DNA of 64,000 nucleotides from Dermatophagoides farinae. Lineage: Eukaryota; Arthropoda; Arachnida; Sarcoptiformes; Pyroglyphidae. Positions 9,819-22,183 of the stretch are shown here, in pieces. Under the pieces are notes generated by a model, which searched no databases, had not been told where the DNA came from, and saw only the letters and a list, made by a program, of their open reading frames with translations. The position numbers and the translations under genes were made by a program. Position 1 is the stretch's first letter. Each line of letters begins with the position of its first letter. The DNA lies in NCBI RefSeq assembly GCF_024713945.1, contig NC_134683.1, positions 2,160,501 through 2,224,500 on the forward strand, read 5' to 3'.

Positions 9819-12800
9819 TGATATATAATATATATAAACAAACAAACAAATTAGCCATTAACACCGGTAACGTAATAAACAGCATATATATATATATTAT
9901 ATTCATTCATTCATCCTTATTTTAATTTGTTTTTCGTTATTTTTTTTTGTTTCACTTTCAATTTTTCTTTCAATTTGGGTGTTGCTGTCTTGTTGTTGGA
10001 TTCATTTCATTTCATCATTCGTTTGATCTACATTTCAATATAAACATACGCACATAAAAAAATACATTGATTTTACATAGTTATTTTTAACAAATATTCA
10101 TTCATTCATTCGTTCATTCATTACTCCAAAAAAAACGATACATTCACAAATGACATGATTCTACACACACACACACACATACACACACATATTCGATGAT
10201 TGATCATCATCATTCTATTCAATGTTTTCTTCTTTTCATTTCATTTCATATATATTTTTTCATTGTTTAATTGTTTAAATATTACAATCCTGATCTATAT
10301 TTATGTGAATACTTCTTTCTTTTTTTTTTGTTGTTGTTGTCTCACCGCTAACACCGCCATCACCTCCACCATCATAACCAACACCAATACTACCATTATT
10401 ATTATTATATAACTTACCTTTTTTTCCGGATTTCAATTTTTTGTTCTTTTGTCATTTTTTTTTCTTTTTACTTTATCGTCATTCAACACTGGACAAAATC
10501 ATCATTACTCATTGAATTTTGAAATAGATTCGCATTTTTTTTCTCTTTCGTTCATCAACATCATCTAATCATATATCTAATCATTGAAAAAAAAAATAAA
10601 AAATAAAAAAATCCACAATATATACTCATCATCATCATCATTATTATCAATGCTTAATTGTTTTGTTGGTTATTATCAACTTTTCAGGTTTTTTTTCACA
10701 CAAACAAACACACACACACAGTGAGAGAGAGAGAAACACACAGCATCACTGTTCTGAATTTTGTCCATTTCCGTTTTTCATTCACTCTTTTTCGCTCTCC
10801 AAAGATCATCAATCCATTTTTTTTTCTGGAAACAAAGCTTTACCAATAAATTATTCATCCAGTTACAAATAAAGACACATGAACTGTATAACATAAATAC
10901 GAAAAACGATTGCAAATTTTTTTTTTATATATTTGGTGTTGATCAATTGATTGATTGAATGAAATGAATACCATCGATCTTTATCAAATTTCATCAATCG
11001 ATTTGTCTTTTTTCTTTCTCATCATGTTCACATGTAATCATAATTGAATATTTTTTTTTTTGCCAAAATTCAAATTTGTTTGTTTGTTTTTTTTATGTTC
11101 CAACCATTCATAATATTGGACAGATTTGCTCATCCATTTATCATAAAATCGTTTCCGTTTATTTTTATTATTATTATTGTTTCACGTACACACACACGCC
11201 CACTTATACAGTTTTCCTACTTTTCCTACCTTTGTTAATTTATTATTCTTTTTCTCACAAATCGGCTACATTTTAATTGATTTATTGATTGAGTTTTTTT
11301 TTGACTATGTAAAGTATTTTTTTTCAATTTATTTGCAAAAAAAAAAGAAATAAATCAATTTTAATTGAATTTTGTTTTTGATCATTTTTTTTATTTTCGC
11401 GCCAAATAATAATTTTTATTTTCGCGCTTTTTCGGTTTTTAAAAAAAATAGATCTGACGGTGGCGGCGCTGCAAATCGTAATTTAAATTTAGAATAATCA
11501 CTTGTTGCATATCCACCGCTGTTCATGTGTGACATTTATGTCCATTTTTTTACGGACTTTTGATGATCATCAATTTTGAATGAGTAAGAAAAAAAAAGAA
11601 AAAAGAAAGAAAGAAATTGTCATAATTGGTCACTATAACAATTTGACAAACATCATAATGATGATGATAGCTGACCACTGAACAAAGAAAAAGAATTGAA
11701 TTCAAATTTAAAATTTAGAAAAAATGCGAATGTTTAAACTTAACAACAATTGACAATAATAACAACAACAACAGCAACAACAACAACGATAATAGACCAA
11801 AAAAAAAAAAAAAAAATCAACTGAATGGTCATTGTTGTTGTGGTCATTTTCTTTTGGTGGTTTATATAAACAGTAACCATAACTGGCATTACAGGTATTT
11901 TTTATTTATTTCTATATCATCAGTAGTGATACATTTACGTGAAATGAAATGAAAAATAGTTTCAAAAAAAAATCAAGCACAAATGATAATAAGATGTTAT
12001 TATTTTCCGCTTTAATATCTATGATGATGATGATACTTCATGCTTGCACACACACACACACACAATGCTTGAATTGCAAAAAAAATTTACCAACATTGTG
12101 AATTTTTGACAACAAAAACGAGAAAACACACACACACACACAAACAGCCATTTTATTCAGCTGTGGGAGTAAAATAGATCCATGGATATCGAACAACAAT
12201 TGAATATTGAATCTTATTCAATTGCCATTTACTGGTGTTTTTTTTTTTTTTTTTTTGATTTGTGTAATCAACAAACAAATCGAAAGTGTAAATAGCACAT
12301 TTCATTCCATATTTTTTTTCCATCATCATCATCATCATCATCATATAATTGATTATCGTCATTATTTATTGATGCTTGAAGCATCATCCATTTGATGATG
12401 GACTAATTATATTACATTTATTTCATTCTTGTTTTTTTTCTTCACTATATATATAAAAAAAGATGATGATTATGACTGATTATGACCATAAATGATGCTT
12501 ATGATGATGATGATGAAAGTTTCAGAAAAATAAATCAGGATATTGTTCGGTTTATAAATTACAAAATAGGAAAAAAAAGGTGCGTTTACCATGAATGTTT
12601 CGTTTGTGTGTGTGTGTGTGTGTATGTTTGTGTGTCCAAAATATCGTTAATCGAGTAAATGTTTCATTCATTCATTCTTATATTTAGTTTACTCATTATG
12701 GATCATCATGATAATTCATTCATTCAATAATGAGATTTTTTTTTTTGGATTGAAAATGGAATTTGTTGGGAAAACAAATCGAATCAAAGTTTAAATAAGG

Positions 12801-13543
12801 TAAAAATACAATCAAATCCAATCCAATCCAATGAATGAATGAATGAACAATTCGTGTGTTGATAAAATAGAAACAATTCGAATGAATTGAAACAGGAAAT
12901 GTGAAAAAAAACAACAAACCGATATTTGTATGGGATATATTATTGTTATAAATTCATTCATCTCAAATTGGAACAAAATTTAGGAAGAAGAAAAAAAAAG
13001 AAATGTTTGTCTACCTGGAAGCAGGATGTTTAAATGTCATTAATGTTGTCATTATGGATAACTCAATGCCAGTGTTTGGCAATAAATAAAAACAACAACA
13101 ACAACAAATGATTAGTTGTCCATGATATATCAATTTTTTTTCTCACAAACCCGTATCGATATCAATAAACTGATTACACGAATCGATTGTAGATCTACAT
13201 CATTAATTCGTGACACATCATGATTGTTTTTTTTTTTTTTTTGGCCTTTCTCGTAATACGCACAACAAACTTGGAAAATTTATTTATTACAAATAATTTT
13301 TTTTTCACTAGTAGATAATATGATATTTACGATGGGTACAATCGATCAATCATTCAATTGAAAAAAACACCTGTTTGCCTGGCTTTTTCTCTTTTTTTTT
13401 TTTTTTGGTTGGTTTGATCAATTTGACATTTGGATTATATATATGTGGCCAGCCATTGATATAATCCAAATATTCATGGTGAAATAAAAAAAAAACAATT
13501 TGATCATTTACATTTTCATACCAGCAACAACAAGAACAATAAT
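9819..13543. other. 3.7 kb intergenic stretch
   Basis: No gene is supportable. It contains ATG-type trinucleotide arrays, (CA)n tracts near 10165, 10705, 12050 and 12130, many poly-T runs, and two E2F-like sites at 11394-11427 followed by a small CpG-containing patch (ACGGTGGCGGCGCTGC, about 11457-11472). A DRE-like TATCGATA occurs near 13154. On the minus strand at about 10335-10400 a short Gly-rich open stretch exists without clear exon borders. Confidence 0.55.
11394..11427. promoter_or_regulatory. Paired E2F-like sites
   Basis: TTTTCGCGCCAAA (11394-11406) matches the E2F/DP consensus TTTSSCGC plus its flank, and a second TTTTCGCGC lies at 11419-11427. CpG-containing motifs are rare in this AT-rich DNA, so two within 34 bp are notable. 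No gene was recognised within 2 kb, so the target is unknown. Confidence 0.4.
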
Positions 13544-16500
13544 ATGGAACAATCACAATCAATATTCTATACATCGTTTATGGATGAATCGGATACAATA
13601 CAATATTCGAATGATGATAAGAAACCTGTTGAATTCAAAACAAAACAAGGTAAGCATCTCTTTTTTTCATTTATCTACCGGAAATCTTTTCTATTTTTTT
13701 TGAATCATCATCATTATTATCATATCATGTTATCGGCTATCAACAACTATATATTTCATTTATGTTTTATAAAATTTTCTTTCAATTTTCATTTTTTTTT
13801 ATCAAAACAAAACAAAACAAAACAAAACAGAAACAAAAATTCCAGAAGCTCAAAATTTGATAACCGAAACTGTTGATGGTACGTATCAACAACAACAACA
13901 ACAACAACAGCAATTAACTACTGTTGATCTTTACCATTCTGAACATGATGAACAACAACAACAAGTTGTCAGACCCATAATAATGTCATCTTATCAACAT
14001 CAAGATGTTTTAGTTGGATATGCTGCTGTTAATGTCAACGAAAATGGCAATAATGTTGTTGTTGATGATGGCGAAAATAAAATGAAAATGATCCATGAAC
14101 AACAGACAATAAAAACGTCAAACTTTATAATGGATAATGGATCTTTTCATCATGATGATGATGGATCCATCATTGTCAACATCTCATCATCATCATCATC
14201 ATCACAACAACCTATTATACCGTCGATGATAATACAAATATCACCGGATGATAATAATAATAATAAAAACAATAACCAAAAAATTGATATCACGGCTATT
14301 CGTAATGATGATGATGATGATGATGATGAAATTATCATCAATGAAACAGAAGACAACAACACAACAACAACAACGAATACGATGACAATGGTAACGGAAC
14401 CGAATCAATTCATTGTTGTTAATGACAACTGCTACTGTAATAATAATGATCTCCAACTTATTCAATGGTAATGTTCTGATATTTTTTTTTTTATTTTAAA
14501 CATCATCATTAATTCATGAGTGCAAGAAAAAGATTTCGAGGAAAAGAATGAAAAGCATTTGGCAAATTAACAAGGGAAAAATTTCAATTTTCATAACGTG
14601 AAAATGGATGAAAAACCTTTAAGTTGTCGTGGTAAATTTGTGTCATGAACGAATCAACAACAACAACAAAACCGTCATTTTTTTCAAATGAAAAAGACGA
14701 AAAAAAAAATTTGCATATAAAGCTCAACAAACTGAACGCTCCTTTTTTTTCTGTTCAGGAAATAATACACAAAAGATTTGGTCACAAACAATTAAAAAAA
14801 AAAAAAAAAAAACACACATCTACCATAGTAGATGTAGTTGGAAAACTAAAACTTGATTTTAATAAGTGAAATAAACAGCAAAAAAAAAAATTAACAGCAG
14901 GAGTGCATTGAATATGAGAAACAAAAACGAAAATGAAGATGATCCAACAACAACAACAACGACAACAGCAACAAATTTATCTGATGTGATGTTTGATGTT
15001 CAACATCAAACATCAGGAAGACGTGTACGATGCGAACTATTCATATATGCATAGACACACACACACGTGAACCATTCTTTTATCTTTCTTTACCATAATG
15101 GAGAATGTGATAAAAAAAAATTGTTTTTTTTTCCATAAGCTAATCATTATCATCAATTTTTCGTTGGTCATTTTTTTTTGTTGTTGTTTTCCGGTCTTTT
15201 TGTTGTTGTCGATGATAATGTCGCAATTAACATGTGTGTGTGTGTGTTTGTGTGTGTAAATGTCGTTTGTTTCGTTTAATTCATGATGATAATAATTCGT
15301 ATGGATCGTTCATTCAAGTGAATAATTTTCACATAAAAAAAAATGAAATGAAAAAAACAACAACAACAACAACAACAACGGAAAAAATTTGGGAAAGAAC
15401 AACAAAAAAAAATCCATAGACCACTCCATTTTTGATGGATGGATGAATTTTTTTTTGTTTCTTTCACTTTTTTTTGGTCCATTTTTATTTTTTTTTGTTT
15501 TCGCCTTTTTGGATCATCGTTTTTTTATGATTATTATTAGCAATTCGATTATGCGGATGATGATGATGTTAATGGCTGGCTGGCTGGCTGGCTGGCCAAC
15601 ATACATGTGATATATAACGAAATAACCATAATGACCATACATGTCAGGTTGAGCTTTTTGTTTTATTTTTATTATTGTTCCTGGATCAATTTGTGATGCA
15701 CTAATTATCTTCATCTATATTTTTTTGTTTAATTTCAATTTTCTTATTTCTTATATTTTTTTTGTTGTTATTTATGTGTTTTATCATTTTAAAATTATTA
15801 GTCAACAACAACAACAACAACAACAACAAAATGGCCAATTCGATTGTCATCATAATACAATGTTATCATATGATAATGATGTAGTTGATTCAAATATTCA
15901 AACACTAACACCATTACCATTATCATCATCATCATCGATGATCCATGATCAAATACATCAATTTCATCCGCATCACGAATTTTATTCATCCATGAACGGT
16001 AGTAGTAGTAGTAGTAGTAGCCATCTACCGTTACCAACAACAGTATCCTACAATAATAATAATGATGATGATGCTACAAACATGATGGATACAACCGGAA
16101 TTATGATGGCCAATTCAAATAATCGATATAATTACTCAAATTATAATTATTTTTATCATTACCACGATGATCATCAAGATGTACTTAATGATTATGATGA
16201 TGCGGATAATGATGATGATGATGATGATCATAGCCACCATCATTATTATTATCATAATCGATGGTTAGAAAATCTTTCTTGGTTATCGAAACATGGACCT
16301 ACAACAACAACATCCATGATATTACCGCCGCCACCACCACCACCATCATCATTATCATCATCGACGGTGGCGGTAATAAAATCGATGTCAACTGAACAGA
16401 CAACATTGGAATCAAATAATTTTTTTCATTTGTCAAATAATAATGATGATGATGATGATGATGTTGATCACGCAAATTATCAATCCAATAGAAAATGGCC

Positions 16501-16902
16501 GGAAATGGTCAATAAAAATGACCATAAACCTAAATATGCATCGAATGACATTAATAATAATAATAATAATGGATCACCATCATCATTACTATTATCATCA
16601 ACATTGGATCAACATGGTAGTACAAAAGAAGAACAACGAAAAAATGCCTGTCTTCGTGAACGTACCAGAATGAGAGATATGAATCGTGCATTCGATATGT
16701 TACGTGATCGATTACCATATATACAACCTAGACATTTAAATGGAAAACGTGTATCAAAAATTGAAGCCTTAAGGTAAAAAGATTTTTCATTTATTATTAT
16801 TATTGAAAATTAATTACAAAAATGTAATTTTTTTCATTTTTTTTTTGTATCAGAATGACTATCAAATACATAAAACAATTACAACAAATGATTAATGAAT
16901 AA
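13544..16902 (+). CDS. bHLH transcription factor, Mesp/Sage-like, with long low-complexity N-terminus
   Basis: Four exons join in phase: 13544-13649, 13831-14467, 15802-16773 and 16854-16902, giving 587 aa. The basic helix-loop-helix domain is the extreme C-terminus (about residues 527-587). The basic region includes [19 protein letters not shown], helix 1 ends DMLRDRLPY, and helix 2 begins SKIEALR and ends QLQQMINE. The last intron splits helix 2. A basic region with the E-R-x-R-M core predicts E-box DNA binding as a dimer in the nucleus. The [16 protein letters not shown] pattern is closest in my memory to the Mesp, mesogenin and salivary Sage group, but the exact family is inferred. The first 520 residues are poly-Gln, poly-Asp, poly-Asn, Ser and His tracts, typical of activation-domain-like disorder. 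The 5' exons rest on splice phase only. Confidence 0.75.
14468..15801 (+). other. 1.3 kb intron of the bHLH gene
   Basis: It runs from GTAATG at 14468 to TTATTAG at 15801. It holds poly-A/T runs, (TG)n near 15235 and a TGGC repeat at 15573-15595. No separate gene was seen. Confidence 0.55.
15573..15595. repeat. (TGGC)5 tetranucleotide repeat
   Basis: TGGC repeated five times plus TGG, unusual for its GC content in this window. It lies within the third intron of the bHLH gene. Confidence 0.9.
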
Positions 16903-17005
16903 AATTAGCAATATAAACAAAAGGAGAATTTTTTTTTTTAGAAATTCGTTACGAAAGAATATTATAATCAGGAATGATGATGATGATGACGATGATGATG
17001 ATGTA

Positions 17006-19641
17006 TCACAACATGGATTTCAATTTAAAATCATTGAGCATTAATAAACATTTTTCTTGTTCTTTTTTCCTTTGTGTTTGTTTATAAATCATACAAAGGT
17101 TATGAATAGCTTCATAATTATTATGATCCATTTCAAGTACTTTGGTATATGTCTATTTTGTTTTTTTTTTGTTGGGAAAAAATGAATGAATGAATGAATT
17201 TGACATTAAAATTGAGATTAATTTTTGTCAAACAATTGATGATATTGTCTTTAGCTTACCTTTTCAGTATCATCTAAACGTTCCATACGGCTATAAATAT
17301 CTGCGGTCAATAATAATGCTTTTGTATAATTTGAATAATGTTCAAGTGTACGATTTAGATAGAATAATGATTGTTCATAATCTTTAAAATCATAATAAAG
17401 TAATGCAAGATTATATAGTGCACTACGAAAATCTGGTTTCAATTCAGCAGCACGTTTAAAATGATGAATAGCATCCATACGATTTGTTGGTCCACCAATA
17501 TCCAACAATGTAATGGCAATATTAAATTGAAATGATTCCAATTCATTGCTACGTGAATAACTACGTAATGCATTAATGGCAAATGTTCGATATTCATTTT
17601 GATTATTGGATGGAAACTGTGGCCGTTGCAATAGTATGGCTAAATTGATGATAGCTTCACGATGTTCACGATTAATATCAATAGCAATCATTAAATCTTG
17701 GGCAATTTCATTCAATAATGATCCAAGTTTCGAACCACTAGGTTTCTGTTGTTGATGATCTAATTTCAATGATTTTGCAATAGCTAAATTATAGTGAATA
17801 TCTGCTCTTTTACCATCATCAATATGACGTGCTCGTTGCAATGCTTTTTCATATGTTTCTTGTGCTTGATCAAATAATTGTTTACGAATATAAAGTTCAC
17901 CAAGATTTATGTAGGCATCAACAAAATCACTTCGAATGGTCAAAACTTCTTGATAAAGATTTTCAGCTTCATGTAATCGTGTTTGATTCATACTGATTAC
18001 ATGTGCTAGATTTATCCAAATATTTAGATATTGTGGTACCATACGATTTTTTAATATCGATGTACGTACACGTGGTTTAATGGCCCAAAGTAAATCTTCG
18101 GCATCTTTTAATCGATTCAATCTAATCAATGATCTAGCTACATTCAATTCAGCGCCAATATCTTCATGATCTTTATCGGCTGCTAGACGAAAATATTTTA
18201 TAGCTTCTGACCATTCACCACGACGTTCATAATAATGTCCAATATTATTATATAATTTTGCATTATTAGGATTGACCATTAAACCAGATTTGAATAGAGT
18301 CAGATCATTATGCCAATCAAAATTTCGTTCATAAGTACGGAATGTAAATGTGACTAGCATTAATATTGTTGAAAAATTCAATAAAAATTGAATGAATCTA
18401 GATCGTTGAAAATAATTTTGAATTCTTAACCAACCGATTGCCAATAATGTGGTGAATCCAATGCTCGGTGTATAGAGGATTCGTTCGGCAAGAACAAAAC
18501 CAACTGGAAATAGTAGATTAGATGCAGGAATGAATGGAATCACAATGAGAATCAGTGAAATAAGCAGATTTGATCTTTCGATATCAATTTCGATATTAAA
18601 AAGACGTTTTGATTGTTTGCTGGTGGCTAGATAAAATGCTCGGCTAGAAAGAATTATGAAAACCAGATAGAATATAGCTGTCCAGGCATTACGTGAATCA
18701 TCAAATGTTTTGACCAATGGAATGGAATTCATTGTCCAATCGGCACATAACCATCGTGGCCATAACATTAATCGTACATTTAATGGCAGAAGATAATTGT
18801 AGGTAAGTTGTCGACTGGGTGTTTCTTCAAATGAAGCTGGATTATCGAATTTAGTGAAAATGGGCAATGATGATCCGGCCAAATAGATACGAGTGCCAAT
18901 CAATATTGCTGTATAGGCAATAAGTGCAATGATTTTTGCCATAGTCAAATTCAATAATGAATGCCATAATCTTGACCAGAATGGTAAATAATTTAATGAT
19001 TTAAATTGAATCATCAATTTAAGACATTCAATGGCTATACAAATAGCCGGTGTTGTCATGCCTTGTTCTTTTGAATATGAAGCCAAAAGAACCGTAATGG
19101 CAAAATTAATGTATGCATTTTTAAAATAACAAAACAATGAGATCAATATGAATAATGTGGACAGTAATTCAGCTCGGCCAACAATACTGGTAACGGCTTC
19201 AGATTTGATTGGATGAATGGCAAAATATAAGGTGAATAAACAAGCTGGCCATCGATTTTGGGGACCCAACATTATTCGAAGAAATTCAAAACAAATAAAT
19301 GAAACAATTATATGTAACAATACATTTGTTAAATGAAATTCATATGGATTCAATGCCGGTGACCATAAATGATTCCAACGAAATGTTAATGATGTGAATG
19401 GTCGATATGATTTATGACTATGTTCACTTCGTATGGGTGTACCCCAATAATCGACATCGAATATTCGAAACCAATCGGTTTCGTTTGTATGTACATGACG
19501 ATTCTGTACGATAGCCGATGTATCATCAAATGTAAAATCACAGTCAAGTGAATTATGAAATACGATTGTTATTGTTACAGTGATCACAATATATGGATAG
19601 ATGTGACCGAATAATGATGATGAGGATTTCATTCTCGTCAT
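17006..19641 (-). CDS. TMTC-family ER O-mannosyltransferase, TMTC3-like
   Basis: Two exons, 19641-17260 (GTAAGC donor) and 17152-17006, join in phase 0 to give 842 aa. The start is the first ATG (19641); the open frame extends upstream only from a TTG. The N-terminal half is polytopic and includes DYWGTPIRSEHSHKSYRPF, the family signature, and a central block with RQLTYNYLLPLN...CADWTMNSIPL, the TMTC/DUF1736 domain. PASNLLFPVGFVLAERILY is also diagnostic. The C-terminal half is a run of tetratricopeptide repeats (for example YNNIGHYYERRGEWSEAIKYF), and the small last exon extends the final repeat (EMDHNNYEAIHNL). TMTC proteins add O-mannose to cadherins and related proteins in the ER; WGTP/SHKSYRP favours TMTC3. 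It is followed by VKOR upstream on the same strand with about 200 bp between coding regions. Confidence 0.88.
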
Positions 19642-19838
19642 TTTCGCCAATATGATTCGACCATCAAAATTGTTGGCAATAAAAATCAGTCCAGAATAAA
19701 CAAAAAGCGAAAATTTAGAAAAATTCAATGATTTTTTATGTTTGCGTGAAAATTTCGTTGTGTCTCAAACAATTCATAAACAACGTATTAGTGAAAAAAA
19801 AATTGGAAATTGGAACAGAATTTTATTGTGGATTTTTT

Positions 19839-20333
19839 TTATCGCAATTTAGATTTTGATTTCAATTGTTTTAAAAGCTGATAACGAACAATAGAATAGA
19901 TGAGTAAAAGAAAATTAACAATATATGAAATGATACATATTAAACAAAAATATTGAATGATGTATATCATCAAAATGCTTAGATAAATTGTAGCCAAATT
20001 CGATAGAATTGCCAAAAATATTATTGATTTACAAACAATTATATTAGGTTTAATGGCCATGATCATTAATAGCATGAGTGTATAGAATACAAAACCAAAT
20101 ATTGGATTTCTAAAAGCCACCGATTCAGGTAGAATTCCGAAACCTTTACCCCATTTTGTGGTAATTACTTTCGTACAACTGATGACGGAATTCACATCAC
20201 ACAATGCTTGATATGATGGATCATATTCATGTTTCAATTCAACATAAAGTGCATAAGTATTCAATAAAAAACCAACAGCAATGATTACCATTAATATTCG
20301 ATCAGTTCGATGTAATTTTCGTTGAAGTTCCAT
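19839..20333 (-). CDS. Vitamin K epoxide reductase family protein
   Basis: A single-exon 164 aa protein. The ATG at 20333 was chosen because the upstream in-frame start is only a TTG. It has four predicted membrane helices and the VKOR cysteines: loop pair C45 and C53 (CDVNSVISC) and the active-site CLIC (C130, C133), close in position to human VKORC1 C43, C51, C132 and C135. TTKWGKGFG and the G-x-x-FYTL segment are also conserved. VKOR reduces vitamin K epoxide and passes electrons between quinone and thioredoxin-fold proteins in the ER membrane. A PDI-family gene 3.5 kb away makes a thiol-redox theme possible, but that is inference. It sits between TMTC and the RING protein on the same strand. 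Confidence 0.92.
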   Translation of the reverse strand: MELQRKLHRTDRILMVIIAVGFLLNTYALYVELKHEYDPSYQALCDVNSVISCTKVITTKWGKGFGILPESVAFRNPIFGFVFYTLMLLMIMAIKPNIIVCKSIIFLAILSNLATIYLSILMIYIIQYFCLICIISYIVNFLLLIYSIVRYQLLKQLKSKSKLR

Positions 20334-21335
20334 TGTAAACAATAAGCGGCTCGAATCAAACTATTTTTTCAATTCAATAATAAAAGAATGATTTGTTCGA
20401 CAAAGTTTATGTGTTTTTATGCATAAAAATTGTAATGTATGAATGTGATAACCACCATTGATAACTCGGATTAAATGTTATATAGATCGATTAAATTGAT
20501 ACAGACATACAAGAAAAAATGATGTGCAACAAAACAAAAATGGATAAAAAAAAATTTTCTTCAATACGTTTTTCATAACTATTCTGGTAGATGTCGCCAA
20601 GATCGATTCTATAGAAAATTACAATGCGCATGTCACAAATTTTGCCATCATTTCAGGTTATAAATTCTCACATGCATTCAACATGCATCTTCCATATCCG
20701 AGCACGTTGTTGTTCAGTCTGGTCATGTCTTGAAAAAAATTAATTTTTTTTTTGTTTGATTCTCTTTAGTTTTTTTTTCATGTGGTAAGTTTATTGATCA
20801 TCGGATGAAATTGATAATTTCTCTCGATAAATGGTCAATCGCCACGCAATGATGTCTCTATTAAACCACGACATGCATTGTGCCAAATTTTATCAAATAA
20901 AATTTGATATGACCAAAATTAAAATTACGAAGCATCTAGGAAGCAATCTGGCCGGTTTTTTTTTCATGGTCTTAGATTGTGCCATAGCTGGTGCTCACAT
21001 TTCTATTATAATAATTTAATCAATTTTTTCTAATCACTAATTTTATCATTTCAGGAACCACACACCAAAACCATGTGGCTGCCATTCAATTTCCGTTTTT
21101 GAAAAAAAAGTGAGCACAAATTTTAGTACATTGTATCACGAAAAAAAAAATGTTATATATAGTGATGATTGATTCCCCTATGATTATCATAAATGATAAT
21201 TCTTATGAATCGCCCCAGTCTGAGACCATTTGAAGAAGAAAAATCAAACTTGCACTATTTTTATTCAATTGTTATTCATTTTATTTTTCAATCATTATTT
21301 TTTTTTTTAATATTTAGGAATCACTGGAAACACCA
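20334..21335. other. 1 kb gap between VKOR and the RING gene
   Basis: No gene is supportable. A GATGTCGCCAAG patch lies near 20589, a possible promoter element for VKOR. The 62-codon plus frame at 20831-21019 has no recognisable features and is not called. Confidence 0.5.
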
Positions 21336-22052
21336 TCATGGTGATGTTATATTGACAATAACCGTATTCAATGACGGTAATGATGATTGATTCATTGTTA
21401 ATCGATTTGGATTTGTATTTTGATGGCCATCATTCATTCCAGTAACAACGATTGGTATGATGGTTTTGGTACCATTATTATTATTATTGTTGCTCGAACT
21501 GAATAGTACATCCGCTGCTGTTGGTAGCTGAGTACTACTACTACTAATAGCTTTTGTATTCGGTGATATCCATTCAACAACAACGATTGGATTTTCATCA
21601 CGCCAAGAACGAAACAATGTAATCATAAGAGATATTGTAATGATTATACAAAAAATGTAATAAAAATCATAAATAATTCCTGGTAGAATGATAAAAATTT
21701 CTATAATTGTATTTTCAATCATTGTTGCTGCCATTAAATAACTAGTTACAATAATCAACAATATTTGTAATCCATAAAAGAATATCAACATAAATATTGT
21801 TAACAATGCAAATGCACCAGGTGTACAGAAAAAATCCATAAATGGACGACGTTTTCTTATGATACGACAATGGCCACTTTTTTGAAATGATTCACGACAT
21901 TCTGGACAATGTGTTTGTTGACGAACTTCAATAAAACGTGTTAAACAAGATTGATGCCAATAACAATCACAATAACGTTCGATTCTAAATCGATCATTTG
22001 AACATGTTTGATGACATAGTACACACGATTGATTCAATGATTGTGTTGACAT
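21336..22052 (-). CDS. Membrane RING-variant protein, MARCH-like E3 ligase candidate
   Basis: 238 aa, ATG at 22052. An N-terminal C4HC3 metal-binding domain uses C10, C13, C28, C30, H33, C36, C49 and C52. The order Cys-x-Cys ... His-x2-Cys is RING-CH-like as in MARCH E3 ligases, but the spacing between the fourth Cys and the His is 2 rather than the usual 7. Two strongly hydrophobic segments follow (about residues 75-110 and 115-145), matching the two-helix MARCH layout, then a Ser/Asn-rich cytosolic tail. If active it would transfer ubiquitin to membrane cargo. It is close behind NUFIP1 on the same strand (131 bp between coding regions). The family call is moderate because of the altered spacing. 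Confidence 0.75.
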   Translation of the reverse strand: MSTQSLNQSCVLCHQTCSNDRFRIERYCDCYWHQSCLTRFIEVRQQTHCPECRESFQKSGHCRIIRKRRPFMDFFCTPGAFALLTIFMLIFFYGLQILLIIVTSYLMAATMIENTIIEIFIILPGIIYDFYYIFCIIITISLMITLFRSWRDENPIVVVEWISPNTKAISSSSTQLPTAADVLFSSSNNNNNNGTKTIIPIVVTGMNDGHQNTNPNRLTMNQSSLPSLNTVIVNITSP

Positions 22053-22183
22053 TCTTTTTTTTTGTCTTTATTTATTTATTTATTACCTTGTTGCTGTCTG
22101 AATTTTTTCCAAACGAATTTTTTTTTAAATTGAAAATATTGAATTTATACATGATTTCATAATAATTTAATTAAAAAAAGTTA

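Noticed and set aside
16264-16713. His/Tyr- or Met/Asp-rich frames over bHLH exon 3
   Set aside because: They are shadows of the bHLH coding exon produced by ATG/CAT repeats.
17251-19728. TMTC start at 19728
   Set aside because: The codon there is TTG. The first ATG is at 19641 and gives a normal family N-terminus.
20831-21019. 62-codon plus ORF between VKOR and the RING gene
   Set aside because: No motif, no repeat-free length and no splice partner. It was not strong enough to call.
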